Shown in pieces: positions 27,271-36,226 of a stretch of DNA of 64,000 bases (positions within the stretch are counted from its first letter, which is position 1; the number at the start of each line of letters is the position of its first letter). Under the pieces are notes generated by a model, which saw nothing but the letters and a program-made list of their open reading frames with translations, made no database searches and was not told the origin of the DNA. This DNA is from Maricaulis sp. (GTDB lineage: Bacteria > Pseudomonadota > Alphaproteobacteria > Caulobacterales > Maricaulaceae), in the NCBI RefSeq assembly GCF_017643475.1, contig NZ_JAEPNI010000003.1, positions 350,904 through 414,903 on the forward strand, read 5' to 3'. A program made the position numbers and the translations under genes.

Positions 27271-28884
27271 GTGTCCACCCACCTCCATCTTTGTTTCACC
27301 CGCGATGATGAAGCGGTGGCAGAAAGGCTGAAAAGTCTTCTGAGCCAAGCCGGCTACCTGGTCAGCGCGCCACAAGACACCGCATCAATCTGTCTTTTCC
27401 TGTGGAGTGAGGCAGCTCTTGAAGATCCGGATTTCCAGTTCCAGACTCGCCATCATCCGCTTTATCTCGATCTCGAAGTAGACGCGGTCGGGCACCGGAT
27501 ATCGCAAGCCCGTTCAACGGCCACTCCCCAATCATTGCACTCGCAGACAGGAGTTGGCGCAGGTCCGCTTCACCAATTGCTCTTCGAAGAACGACCGATC
27601 GATCTCTCATCACCAGAACTGGTCGATGAACCGGCCCTGATTGGCCATCTGACTGCCAGGTTGAAACTCATCGACAACCTGATCGCCGTCGTCCCCGACT
27701 TGCAATCCCGCCTTCGCCAGCGCTCCTGGAGATCGTCACTTGTTGAAGAGGAGAAGGTCCGGGCCGTTGCTGCACAGCAAGCAGGACAAGAGCTCAAAGA
27801 GGCGCTGAAGCTGTCACCCTCCGTCGGCAATCTCGCAAGACGAGCCAACGTACTGTTGATACAGACACTTCAATCACCAACCACCAGTCCGACTGGGTTG
27901 GTTGACCTCGAGTTGTCGCTTGCCAACTGGACAAAAAACGCCCAGATCTGGCAGCGACTGGGGCAAGAATTCAACACGGCACGCGAACTAGGGCCGGCGG
28001 CGCTTTTGAGCCACCTTGAGAGCCTGGCCGACGCCACGTCACCGCCCAAAGACCTGCTCCTGACGCGTCGCCAGTGGAGCGCCCTACGCACCGGGCTGAC
28101 GAACGGTTTGAAACGTGCTCAGGCACCTGAGAGCTGTCGGCGGCTGCCCGCGCCCGAGTTTTCTCAGGCGACGGCTCTGATATCGGATAATCCTGCAGAG
28201 CGCGCGAATGCCGCGATGCGAATGAACATCACACGCGTCGAAGATCATATCCGGCAGAGAGAAATTCTCGAAATCGCGTCCGAGGCGGGTAGCTCCCAGG
28301 CAAGCCGGGCCCTGGTCAGGATTTACCGTGGAGAAGAAGCGTCCCTCCGCCCCAGCTCGAGCGGGCAAAACCTGTCCTTCGCGCAGGGCCTCCTCTCCAT
28401 GTTCGGGCTGTCCAAACGCTTCCATCCCGCCATGGCGGTGAATGCGGAGAAAGCGGATTTTTATCTCGAGCGAGCTCACACACAGGGAGATTATGATGCA
28501 TCCATCGAGCTCGCCTGGGCCTGCCTGGATGGGCCGGCAGATGGCACAGACGGCCAGCGGGCCGTCACGATCATCACTGACCTCGAAAACAAGAAAGTCA
28601 GCCTTGGCATTGATGCTGAGGTGTTTGCCGAAGCCTTCTGGACGGGCGAGTTTGGAGTTGAAGACAAAGCACTGGCCACGGCCATTCGTTTGCGGGCCGT
28701 CAGAAGCGGTGAGTTTCATGAGACATCAGCCATCGCCCTAGGCGATTGTTATCGCGACGGCTCGGGCGGGTTGAAGAAAGATAAGAGGAAGGCGGCAAAC
28801 TTCTACCGGAAAGCGGGCTCGAGCACAGACGATTTCGACATTATCGACCTCTGCCAGAAAAGATTGTCAGAGATCGGCGGGTAG
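27271..28884 (+). CDS. TIR-like domain protein with C-terminal Sel1 repeats
   Basis: A 537-residue protein. Residues 1-110 look like a TIR-type flavodoxin fold: LHLCFTRDDEAVAERLKSLL, GYLVSA, and ASICLFLWSEAALEDPDF, the last resembling the TIR strand-D/box motif. The middle (about 150-370) is helical without recognised domain. The C-terminal part contains Sel1-like repeats (DFYLERAHTQGDYDASIELAW about 395-415, and ALGDCYRDGSGGLKKDKRKAANFYRKA about 485-515). TIR-plus-Sel1 architecture suggests signalling or a scaffold; an NADase Glu cannot be placed with confidence. Single gene, no SD seen close to ATG 27271. Confidence 0.65.
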   Translation: MSTHLHLCFTRDDEAVAERLKSLLSQAGYLVSAPQDTASICLFLWSEAALEDPDFQFQTRHHPLYLDLEVDAVGHRISQARSTATPQSLHSQTGVGAGPLHQLLFEERPIDLSSPELVDEPALIGHLTARLKLIDNLIAVVPDLQSRLRQRSWRSSLVEEEKVRAVAAQQAGQELKEALKLSPSVGNLARRANVLLIQTLQSPTTSPTGLVDLELSLANWTKNAQIWQRLGQEFNTARELGPAALLSHLESLADATSPPKDLLLTRRQWSALRTGLTNGLKRAQAPESCRRLPAPEFSQATALISDNPAERANAAMRMNITRVEDHIRQREILEIASEAGSSQASRALVRIYRGEEASLRPSSSGQNLSFAQGLLSMFGLSKRFHPAMAVNAEKADFYLERAHTQGDYDASIELAWACLDGPADGTDGQRAVTIITDLENKKVSLGIDAEVFAEAFWTGEFGVEDKALATAIRLRAVRSGEFHETSAIALGDCYRDGSGGLKKDKRKAANFYRKAGSSTDDFDIIDLCQKRLSEIGG

Positions 28885-28994
28885 CGCCCCCAACAGTATT
28901 TAGAACGAGCGGGCTTGTCTCACTTCCCTTCCCCCTTCTCCCATCTCGCGAACCGGCCTAATGTTGGCGTGCAATCAATTGCTTCGCGGGATTC

Positions 28995-30740
28995 ATGCCT
29001 CTGAACCTCTCATTCCTGCCCTTCCTCAATCGTGTCGAGAAGACTGCGCTGGACGCGGTCGAGCACGAGGTTGAATGGTTCTGCCTGCCGGCCGGGCAGA
29101 TGCTGTTTCGCGAGGGCGATGACGCGGACGCCTTCTATCTGGTGCGTTCGGGCGCTCTGGCGGCCTTCAGAAACGGTGCGTTGGGACGACCGGACCTGAT
29201 CGGCTATATCCGCGCCGGTGAGCCCGTGGGTGAAATGTCCCTGCTGGACGAGACCCCGCACAGTGCCAGCGTCTACGCCCTGCGCGACAGTGAGCTTGTG
29301 CGCCTGCCCAAGGCCAGTTTCGAACGCCTGACCCGCAAACATGCCAGTCTGATGCGCGAGCTTGCCCGCATGATGCTGGCGCGGCTGCGCGGTTCGGACC
29401 GCTCGACCGGATCAGAGCCCAAGGTTTTCGCGATGGTTTCGACCTCGCCGACGATTGATCTGGAGTATCGCGCCAATGAATTACGCGACGCGCTGAGACG
29501 ACTGGGGCTGAGCTGTTTCATCGGTGACGAGGATTGTTCCGACTGGAGCGGTCAAAAGCTCGACGCCATCGAGGCGGAACACGACATCGTGCTTCTGACG
29601 GCCAGACTGGCCAACCAGACCTGGGCGCGCCGCGCCATGGGCCGGGCCGACCGGATGTGGGTGTTTGCAAGGGCAGATGCACGGCCTTCGAGCCCGCTCC
29701 TGCCCGATGACCCCTCGCCCGCAGCCAAGCTGAAACTGCTCGATGTGGTTCTGCTGCACCTGGGCGGCATCCGACAGGCAGCTCGCCCGCAGGAATGGAT
29801 CGAGGCCGCCGAGGCAGCGCGCCTCTTCCACTGGCGCCAGGATCACGCCCGCGCTGACGCAGACCGGCTGGCCCGTACGATTGCCGGAAAATCTGTCGGC
29901 CTGATCGTGTCCGGCGGCGGCGCCCGTGCCTATGCGCACATCGGTGTCATTCGGGCCCTGCGTGAAGCTGGCATGCCGATCGATTTTGTCGGTGGCGCTT
30001 CTATGGGCGCCATAATCGCGGCAGGTGTCGGCCTGGAGTGGAGCGACACCGAGCTGGAAGAACGTGTGCGCGAAGCCTTTGTCGACAGTCACCCGCTCGA
30101 TGACTGGGCCCTGCCTGTTGTCTCACTGGTCAAGGGTGAAAAGGTCGATGCGCGGCTGAAACATCATTTCGGAGACGTCGAGATCGCCGATCTCAAACGT
30201 CCCTTCTTCTGCCTGTCCTCAAACCTGGCCAATGGACGCCCCTATGTGCACCGGGAAGGACGTTTGCGTGACGCGCTGCGCGCCTCCATCGCCATTCCGG
30301 GCCTGTTGCCGCCGGTCGTACACAATGGCCAGATCCTGGTGGATGGTGCCGTGTTCACAAATTTCCCCGCCCAGCAGATGCGCGCGTTCCATCGCGGCGC
30401 CGTCGTGGGCGCTGATGTCACCCGTGCCCAGGGCCTCAACCCGGCCGATTTCATCGATCCGCCGAGCTTCCTCGGCTGGGTCAAGGATAACGGCCTGAAA
30501 TCCCCGCCCCCGATCGCCTCATTGCTGATGCGGGCCGCGACTGTGGGCGTTGCCGATCACCGGGATGTCGGGCGCAGCGCCGCGGATCTGCTCATCCTGC
30601 CGGAGACCCGTGTGGATATGCGCGACTGGGACCGCTACGAGGAATCCGTGGAGGCCGGTTACGAAGCCGCCCAGGGCATGCTGGCGGGCATCTCCGAGAG
30701 CATGCGCCGCAAACTCCACCTGCCGCTTCCGATGATGTAG
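28995..30740 (+). CDS. Patatin-like phospholipase with N-terminal cyclic-nucleotide-binding domain
   Basis: A 581-residue protein of the bacterial neuropathy-target-esterase (NTE) type. Residues about 5-125 form a cNMP-binding beta-barrel (FREGDDADAFYLVRSGAL, GEPVGEMSLLDETPHSASV). Residues about 145-290 are a linker. The patatin domain has SGGGARAYAHIGVI (306-319), nucleophile Ser336 in GGASMG, and catalytic Asp450 in LVDGA. It should hydrolyse (lyso)phospholipids, with activity modulated by ligand or membrane binding. No signal or TM segment. Convergent with the LprI-like gene, 3 bp between stops. Confidence 0.92.
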   Translation: MPLNLSFLPFLNRVEKTALDAVEHEVEWFCLPAGQMLFREGDDADAFYLVRSGALAAFRNGALGRPDLIGYIRAGEPVGEMSLLDETPHSASVYALRDSELVRLPKASFERLTRKHASLMRELARMMLARLRGSDRSTGSEPKVFAMVSTSPTIDLEYRANELRDALRRLGLSCFIGDEDCSDWSGQKLDAIEAEHDIVLLTARLANQTWARRAMGRADRMWVFARADARPSSPLLPDDPSPAAKLKLLDVVLLHLGGIRQAARPQEWIEAAEAARLFHWRQDHARADADRLARTIAGKSVGLIVSGGGARAYAHIGVIRALREAGMPIDFVGGASMGAIIAAGVGLEWSDTELEERVREAFVDSHPLDDWALPVVSLVKGEKVDARLKHHFGDVEIADLKRPFFCLSSNLANGRPYVHREGRLRDALRASIAIPGLLPPVVHNGQILVDGAVFTNFPAQQMRAFHRGAVVGADVTRAQGLNPADFIDPPSFLGWVKDNGLKSPPPIASLLMRAATVGVADHRDVGRSAADLLILPETRVDMRDWDRYEESVEAGYEAAQGMLAGISESMRRKLHLPLPMM

Positions 30741-30743
30741 GCG

Positions 30744-31253
30744 CTAGTACGCCGGTTCCTGCAGCCGTGCGCGCAGGACAAGTGCCCGCCGGGCCGTATG
30801 GTCCATCTGACAACCGGCGTGAATGACCTGGGCGATGGTTCCGCCCTCAAAAACAGCCGCCTCGGCCCGGCAATCTGCATCACGGAATTCGATCCAGGCG
30901 CGCTGGGCATCACGCAGGCCTTCGGCCACAGACGTGCCCTCATAACGCTGGCGCAGGCCGATATAGCTGGCATTGAGCACAACATCCCAGGCATCACCTT
31001 CCTCGGTTGAACAACGCACCATGCCCAGCGTGGTCTCGCCATCCGGGCGGTGTGTCATGCAGGCCTGGGAGTATTCACCGATACAGGTCTGTTGCTCGGC
31101 CATCCCTGCATCCGTGGAGCGGTTGAGGCAGACCTCCAGCGTGTCCTGGGCAGACAAGATATCCATCTGACCTGCTGTCGACGTTTTTTGCGCAGAAGCA
31201 CAGGCGGCGACAAGCGTCAGGCCGACCACGGCGGTGATGGATTGGCGGAACAT
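30744..31253 (-). CDS. LprI/DUF1311-like lipoprotein
   Basis: A 169-residue probable lipoprotein: signal sequence MFRQSITAVVGLTLVAAC with Cys18 as lipidation site. The mature part has the Cys-rich LprI (lysozyme-inhibitor, DUF1311) pattern: CLNRSTDAGMAEQQTCIGEY, then YIGLRQRYEG and AQRAWIEFRDADCRAEA with a late HAGCQMDHTARRAL. Family members can inhibit lysozyme in the periplasm; that role here is inference. ATG 31253 begins the signal peptide. The preceding ivd gene ends in a terminator, so it has its own promoter. Confidence 0.85.
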   Translation of the reverse strand: MFRQSITAVVGLTLVAACASAQKTSTAGQMDILSAQDTLEVCLNRSTDAGMAEQQTCIGEYSQACMTHRPDGETTLGMVRCSTEEGDAWDVVLNASYIGLRQRYEGTSVAEGLRDAQRAWIEFRDADCRAEAAVFEGGTIAQVIHAGCQMDHTARRALVLRARLQEPAY

Positions 31254-31342
31254 GTCATTCTCCCGAACTGGACAAGCGCAAGGATAGCCAAGCCCCGAAC
31301 GCCCGTCATCAGACGATTGTCGAATGTGAAAGCACCTATCGC

Positions 31343-31374
31343 AGCAAAAGAAAAGGCCCGGAAAACCGGGCCTT
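31343..31374 (-). terminator. Rho-independent terminator of ivd
   Basis: Perfect 9-bp stem AAGGCCCGG/CCGGGCCTT (31374-31366 with 31361-31353 on the minus strand), a 4-nt loop and a T-rich tail (TTTTCTTTT). It lies 24 bp after the ivd stop. Confidence 0.92.
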
Positions 31375-31397
31375 GTCACGTGGAAATATGGTTCCGG

Positions 31398-32570
31398 TCA
31401 GGCGGTTTCGCCAAACAGTTCGCGGCCGATCAGCCAGCGGCGGATTTCCGATGTGCCGGCGCCGATCTCATAAAGTTTGGCGTCACGCAGCAAACGGCCG
31501 GTCGGGTATTCATTGATATAGCCATTGCCACCCAGCAGCTGGATCGCGTCCAGCGCCATTTGTGTTGCGTTTTCAGCAGCGTAGAGAATGGCACCTGCAG
31601 CGTCCTTGCGGGTGGTCTCGCCGCGGTCACACGCCTGGGCGACAGCATAGACATAGGCGCGCGTGGCATTCATGCGCACATACATGTCAGCGACCTTGCC
31701 CTGGACCAGCTGAAACTCGCCAATGGATTTGCCGAATTGCTGACGCTCCCGGATATACGGCATCACAACATCCATGCAGGACTGCATGATACCCACCGGG
31801 CCGGACGCCAGGACTGCGCGCTCGTAGTCGAGGCCGGACATCAGGACTTTCACGCCCTCATTGAGCGGGCCCATGATGTTTTCTTCCGGCACTTCGCAAT
31901 CTTCAAACACCAGCTCACCGGTTTCCGAACCGCGCATGCCCAGCTTGTCGAGTTTCTGGGCGACAGAGAAGCCCTTGAAATCCTTCTCGATCAGGAAGGC
32001 CGTGATGCCACGGGAATGGGCGTCCATATCCGTCTTGGCATAAACCACCAGCGTATCCGCAGCCGGCGCGTTGGTGATCCACATTTTCGAGCCGTTGAGC
32101 ACATAGCGATCGCCGCGCTTTTCCGCCTTCAGACGCATGCCGACAACATCGGAACCGGCGCCCGGCTCGGACATGGCCAGCGCACCGACATGCTCACCGG
32201 ACATCAGCTTGGGCAGGTATTTCGCCTTTTGCTCGGGTGTCGCCCAGCGACGGATCTGATTCACGCAGAGATTGGAATGCGCACCATAGGACAGACCAAC
32301 CGAGGCCGAGGCCCGGCTGATTTCTTCCATGGCGATGACATGTTCCAGATATCCAAGGCCCGAGCCGCCGTCTTCTTCCGACACGGTGATGCCCAGAAGG
32401 CCGAGCTCACCCATTTTCTGCCAGAGGTCCGGCGGGAAGACATCGCTCTCGTCGATTTCGGCCGCACGCGGCGCGATTTCGTCGGCTGCAAAGGAACGAA
32501 CGGTGTCGCGGATCATGTCCGCAGTCTCACCGAGGTTGAAGTCGAGGGAGGGATATTGGTTCGGTATCAT
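31398..32570 (-). CDS. ivd: Isovaleryl-CoA dehydrogenase
   Basis: FAD-dependent oxidation of isovaleryl-CoA to 3-methylcrotonyl-CoA in leucine catabolism, the step before MccAB. It has 390 residues from ATG 32570. Acyl-CoA dehydrogenase signatures: [19 protein letters not shown] and [22 protein letters not shown]. The catalytic base sits where isovaleryl-CoA dehydrogenases have it (the Glu of [18 protein letters not shown]), whereas the medium-chain position reads YEIGAGTSE without Glu, which supports the specificity. Ends at a strong terminator. Confidence 0.94.
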   Translation of the reverse strand: MIPNQYPSLDFNLGETADMIRDTVRSFAADEIAPRAAEIDESDVFPPDLWQKMGELGLLGITVSEEDGGSGLGYLEHVIAMEEISRASASVGLSYGAHSNLCVNQIRRWATPEQKAKYLPKLMSGEHVGALAMSEPGAGSDVVGMRLKAEKRGDRYVLNGSKMWITNAPAADTLVVYAKTDMDAHSRGITAFLIEKDFKGFSVAQKLDKLGMRGSETGELVFEDCEVPEENIMGPLNEGVKVLMSGLDYERAVLASGPVGIMQSCMDVVMPYIRERQQFGKSIGEFQLVQGKVADMYVRMNATRAYVYAVAQACDRGETTRKDAAGAILYAAENATQMALDAIQLLGGNGYINEYPTGRLLRDAKLYEIGAGTSEIRRWLIGRELFGETA

Positions 32571-32647
32571 GCCGCGCGATGTATCACGCGCGCAGCACGG
32601 GTCAAGCGACAAGAAAGCTGCTGGAGGAAAGAGTTGCCGCGTTAGCG

Positions 32648-35170
32648 CTAAATCGGAGCTTTTTCTTTCCGCTTCTCCATCCAGATGGAAAGGAGCTGCC
32701 AGAGTGCCATGACAGAAAAGAAGCTACCGGCGATCAGTGCCCATGCGCCCGAGGTCAGCTCCCGCGCGCCCCAGACCCGATCCCATTCCATATAGGTGAA
32801 GAGACCGCCGTAAACAGACAGGGCCAGACCCGCCAGCAGAACCAGGATGAACCAGCCCGCACTGCGATCCTTATGCGGCTCGATCGTCCGGGTATCGGTG
32901 TAGAGATCATCCTCGCCCGCCAGGTCGGACGGGGAGAAATCATCCTCCAGCGCCTCGATCTCGCCGGTATCAACAAGCTCATCCTCGACGTGCACGGCTT
33001 CCCGGGTGAGGCTGGCATCCGCGCCGACCTCGCCCACGGCACCGGAGGCCGTTGCAGCCTCGAAAGCCGGATGTGGCGGCGGTGCGTCCTGGCCAGCGAC
33101 CGCGATCGCCTGCTCCACGACATCATGCACCTGTGCGACGATTGTGTCCTGCTCGTCCGCAGCATCCTCCACAGAAGCCTCGTCGGCAGCCTGGGCTTCC
33201 GTAACCGACGGAGCGTCCTCGACAGCCAGCTCTTCAGAGACGTTTGCCTCTTCCGCGGCAACGTCCTCGACCATCTCCGCCAGAGGCACTTCGGCCTCAG
33301 CGGCTTCGCTTTCCTCGGCTTCATCTGCGACCGGGTCGCCCGTTTCGACAACAGCAGCGAGCTCAGCCTCGCCAGTCTCCTCGGCGATGGCTTCAGCAGC
33401 GGGTTCTTCAGCCTCAGTCGCGACCGGCGCGGCGTCGTCCTCGCTCATCACCTCGGCGAGGCGGGCAAATTCAGCTTCAACAGCCGGATCTGCGTCTGCG
33501 ACGTCATCATCGAGTGCAACATCGGCAGCAATAACCTCAGCTTCGGAGACGTCAGCGGCGTCTTCATCGAAATGTGCCGCGAGTTCGCCAGCAATGACAA
33601 AGCCCAGCGTCGTGCCTGCCGGCAGGCTTTCATCATACATCTGCACACTGGCTCGACCACGATGTTCCTCGCGGGGTTCGACCTGTGCGGCAGCGATTTC
33701 CTGCGACATGCGCGCGATCACCTGGGCCGCCGCCGGGTCAGATGCCGTTCCGCTGTCCGCCCGCTCGGACAGATCAGCCGGCACGTCGTAGGCGTGCACC
33801 GCTTCATCAACCGGGTTGGTATCAACCGCGGACTGGACATCGCTCAGCGGGATGCTGGTGTCGGATGATGGTGCGTCAGAAGCCGGTTCCACTTCGGGAG
33901 CGTCCTCGACCTGCGCCTGCTGTTCAGTCGTCGCCGGTGAGCGGGTCTCGCTTGGAGGCACGTGACGCACCGGCCCTTCCGGCATCAGCGCCGCGAGCGG
34001 CGAGCTGTGATAGCCATCAAAGACAGAGCGCGGCTGGTGACGGGGCGCAGTACGGACAGAAACCTCGTCGGCACGGTTGTAATTTTCCGGCGTCGCAGGC
34101 GCTTGCGGTTCAGCCGTATCGACGACTTCATCCTCGTCACTGACCTGTGCAACAGTATCCGGCGTTTCAGCCTGCGCCGTCTCGGCGGCAGCGTCATCCG
34201 GTGTGTCCACGGACTGCTCGTCTTGAACAGCGGTATCAGCTTCGGCCACAGCTTCGTCAGCGACCTCAGCGGCATCGACGTCAGCGGCTTCCGCCTCGAG
34301 ATCATCTGCCGCGCCCGCTGGTGTCGGCTCTGCGCGCTCCTGCAAGAGATCGATGGAAGCGACGATTTCCTCAGCTGGCTCAGCTGTCGCGTCCGGTGTC
34401 ACTTCCGGCCTTGCCTCCGGCGCAGGCGCCGCCGTCAACTCACGCGCCTCAGGCACCTGGACAGGCGGTGCGGGCGGTGTGTCCTCCACAGGTGCCTGCA
34501 AGGCCTCGAGCGGCATTTCACCAACAGCGACCAGAATACGGGAGATCTCGTCCTCGGCAGCGCGGCGTGCAGCCAGGTCACGCGCAGAGGGCGGCGGCGG
34601 TGTGTCGGCGGGCGCAGGTGCAGCTGCAGCCTCCGCCAGGGCCGGTTCGACCGGCGTGTCTGCGGCGATGTCCTCGGGATGCTCGACCTTGATGACCAGC
34701 TCGACCGTGGACTGTTCGCGTTCCTCGCCGCGCCTGGAAGCAGGCGGCGCAAAGGCCGTCATGAAGAGCGCGTTCTCAGCCTCACGGCGATCGGGGTGAT
34801 TGTCGCCATAGATCGCCAGCGCCTCGCCGGCCGCCATGGCCCGACCTTCGAACAGATAACGCGCGACGTCAGAGCGTTTGAACGCATCGCCGCCGATATC
34901 GTGCACAAATGAGACGAGCGCGTCGCGCTGCGGCATTTTCAGCGGCGTGTTGACCACATCATCAATGGCGGTTTCCGCGTTGAGCACATCATAGATGAGC
35001 AGCAGGTCGGCCTCTTCCGGCGTGACTGTCGTGCCAGGCTTGGCGGCCGCCTTGTGACCGTAGCCGACAACCCAGTGACCATCATCACCAATAATCGCGG
35101 TTCCGTTGAACGGTTCGAAGCGCTTGATCAGGGCGCGCGCGGCGGCGGAAGATTTCAGTTGCGGTTTCAT
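32648..35170 (-). CDS. spmX: SpmX-like polar muramidase-domain protein with very long acidic linker
   Basis: An 840-residue protein with the SpmX plan. The N-terminal GH24/T4-lysozyme-like domain (about 8-145) has Glu19 in IKRFEPF and a WVVGYGHK motif. An Asp/Glu/Ala/Pro/Val-rich disordered region of about 620 residues follows, then two C-terminal TM segments (about 772-790 and 807-829) and a basic tail ([10 protein letters not shown]). In Caulobacter, SpmX localises DivJ at the stalked pole; the muramidase domain serves oligomerisation. The usual Thr of TIGYGH is Val34 here. ATG 35170 fits the known SpmX start (MKPxxxxS) and puts Glu at 19; a GTG at 35188 would add six residues. Confidence 0.87.
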   Translation of the reverse strand: MKPQLKSSAAARALIKRFEPFNGTAIIGDDGHWVVGYGHKAAAKPGTTVTPEEADLLLIYDVLNAETAIDDVVNTPLKMPQRDALVSFVHDIGGDAFKRSDVARYLFEGRAMAAGEALAIYGDNHPDRREAENALFMTAFAPPASRRGEEREQSTVELVIKVEHPEDIAADTPVEPALAEAAAAPAPADTPPPPSARDLAARRAAEDEISRILVAVGEMPLEALQAPVEDTPPAPPVQVPEARELTAAPAPEARPEVTPDATAEPAEEIVASIDLLQERAEPTPAGAADDLEAEAADVDAAEVADEAVAEADTAVQDEQSVDTPDDAAAETAQAETPDTVAQVSDEDEVVDTAEPQAPATPENYNRADEVSVRTAPRHQPRSVFDGYHSSPLAALMPEGPVRHVPPSETRSPATTEQQAQVEDAPEVEPASDAPSSDTSIPLSDVQSAVDTNPVDEAVHAYDVPADLSERADSGTASDPAAAQVIARMSQEIAAAQVEPREEHRGRASVQMYDESLPAGTTLGFVIAGELAAHFDEDAADVSEAEVIAADVALDDDVADADPAVEAEFARLAEVMSEDDAAPVATEAEEPAAEAIAEETGEAELAAVVETGDPVADEAEESEAAEAEVPLAEMVEDVAAEEANVSEELAVEDAPSVTEAQAADEASVEDAADEQDTIVAQVHDVVEQAIAVAGQDAPPPHPAFEAATASGAVGEVGADASLTREAVHVEDELVDTGEIEALEDDFSPSDLAGEDDLYTDTRTIEPHKDRSAGWFILVLLAGLALSVYGGLFTYMEWDRVWGARELTSGAWALIAGSFFSVMALWQLLSIWMEKRKEKAPI

Positions 35171-35238
35171 CTTGTTCAATTCTGACACGGCACACAGGGG
35201 TCCTACCCCCTATTGCAAGTCCGAAGCCGCCTTGAGGT

Positions 35239-36198
35239 TCAGCCTTCGCCCTGCAGGTAAACATCGGTGACATCAAGCGCGGTGAAGGGCGCAAAAAACC
35301 CGCCGCCACTGCCGCCACCGACAATATAAATTCCGTCATTCAGGTTTGCTGCGGCCGCATTCGTGCGCGGCGATGGCAGGCCCTCGGCGCTTTCCCAGCC
35401 GCTCTCGCCGGGCGTCCAGACCAGGTGTTCGTCCAGCGTGGTATTGCCCTCGCCGCCCTGGCCACCAAAGACATGAACACGCTCGCCATCATAGGCAATC
35501 GCGACACCGGAGCGCGGCGCCGGCAAGGCTGGTCCCTCGCGCCACTCACCTGTCGCCGGGTTGAAGAAGTCAGAGCGCGCGGTCGGTGCGCCGGCGTAAA
35601 ACCCGCCGACAATCAGGATCTCGTCATCAATCGCGACCGCAGCAGCAGCTGCCCGGGTCACGCCCTCGGGCACCTCGCCGTTCTCCCACTCCCGGCTCTC
35701 CGGATCGAACACGTAAAACTCGCCATCATCACGGCTGCCGCCGATGGCGTAGAGCAAGCCGCCGACCTCGGTCAGGGTGAAGTCCGCCTTGGCAGCGGGC
35801 ATGGCCGCCTCGCTCTGCCAGACGGCATGTTCCGGCGACCAGGACCACATCGCAGCGCTGGGTCCGACACCCATTTCGCCCGCGGCATAACCGCCAGCGG
35901 CATAGATACGGCCATCCGCGACCGACATGCCGAAACGTTCCAGCCCGCGCGGCAGCGATTGCTCCGGCATCCAGCGGTCGATCTCGGTGTCATAGGATTC
36001 AAACTCGGCGCGCGGGTCGGTCAGACCCGCACCGCCAGCGGCATAAAGCCGGCCATCCAGCACGACCACGGACAGGCCCGCCCGGGGCGCATCGAGACGC
36101 GCAGCGGCTTGCCATTCCCCGTCAGCATGGGCTGCAGGACCAGTCACCGCCAACAAACACGCAAGCGAAAGCACTCTGTGTCGCACTGTTTTCACCAC
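35239..36198 (-). CDS. Exported kelch-repeat protein
   Basis: A 319-residue protein with a signal peptide (residues about 1-24, ending GPAAHA) and six kelch repeats making a six-bladed propeller. Each repeat has the hydrophobic-GG pattern (RLYAAGG, RIYAAGG, LLYAIGG, EILIVGG, RVHVFGG, GIYIVGG) followed by a Tyr/Phe and Trp at the usual spacing. A periplasmic binding or carbohydrate role is possible; the family does not define it. Starts with GTG (36198, or 36195), placed by the GGGGAG site just upstream. 28 bp after the mgtE stop, so cotranscribed with it. Confidence 0.83.
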   Translation of the reverse strand: MVKTVRHRVLSLACLLAVTGPAAHADGEWQAAARLDAPRAGLSVVVLDGRLYAAGGAGLTDPRAEFESYDTEIDRWMPEQSLPRGLERFGMSVADGRIYAAGGYAAGEMGVGPSAAMWSWSPEHAVWQSEAAMPAAKADFTLTEVGGLLYAIGGSRDDGEFYVFDPESREWENGEVPEGVTRAAAAAVAIDDEILIVGGFYAGAPTARSDFFNPATGEWREGPALPAPRSGVAIAYDGERVHVFGGQGGEGNTTLDEHLVWTPGESGWESAEGLPSPRTNAAAANLNDGIYIVGGGSGGGFFAPFTALDVTDVYLQGEG

Positions 36199-36226
36199 CC
36201 TTAGCTCCCCAGCTGGAGGGATTTCA

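Noticed and set aside
34435..34752. Basic Arg-rich frames inside the spmX linker region
   Set aside because: Frame-shifted readings of the GC-rich repetitive spmX linker, not independent genes.
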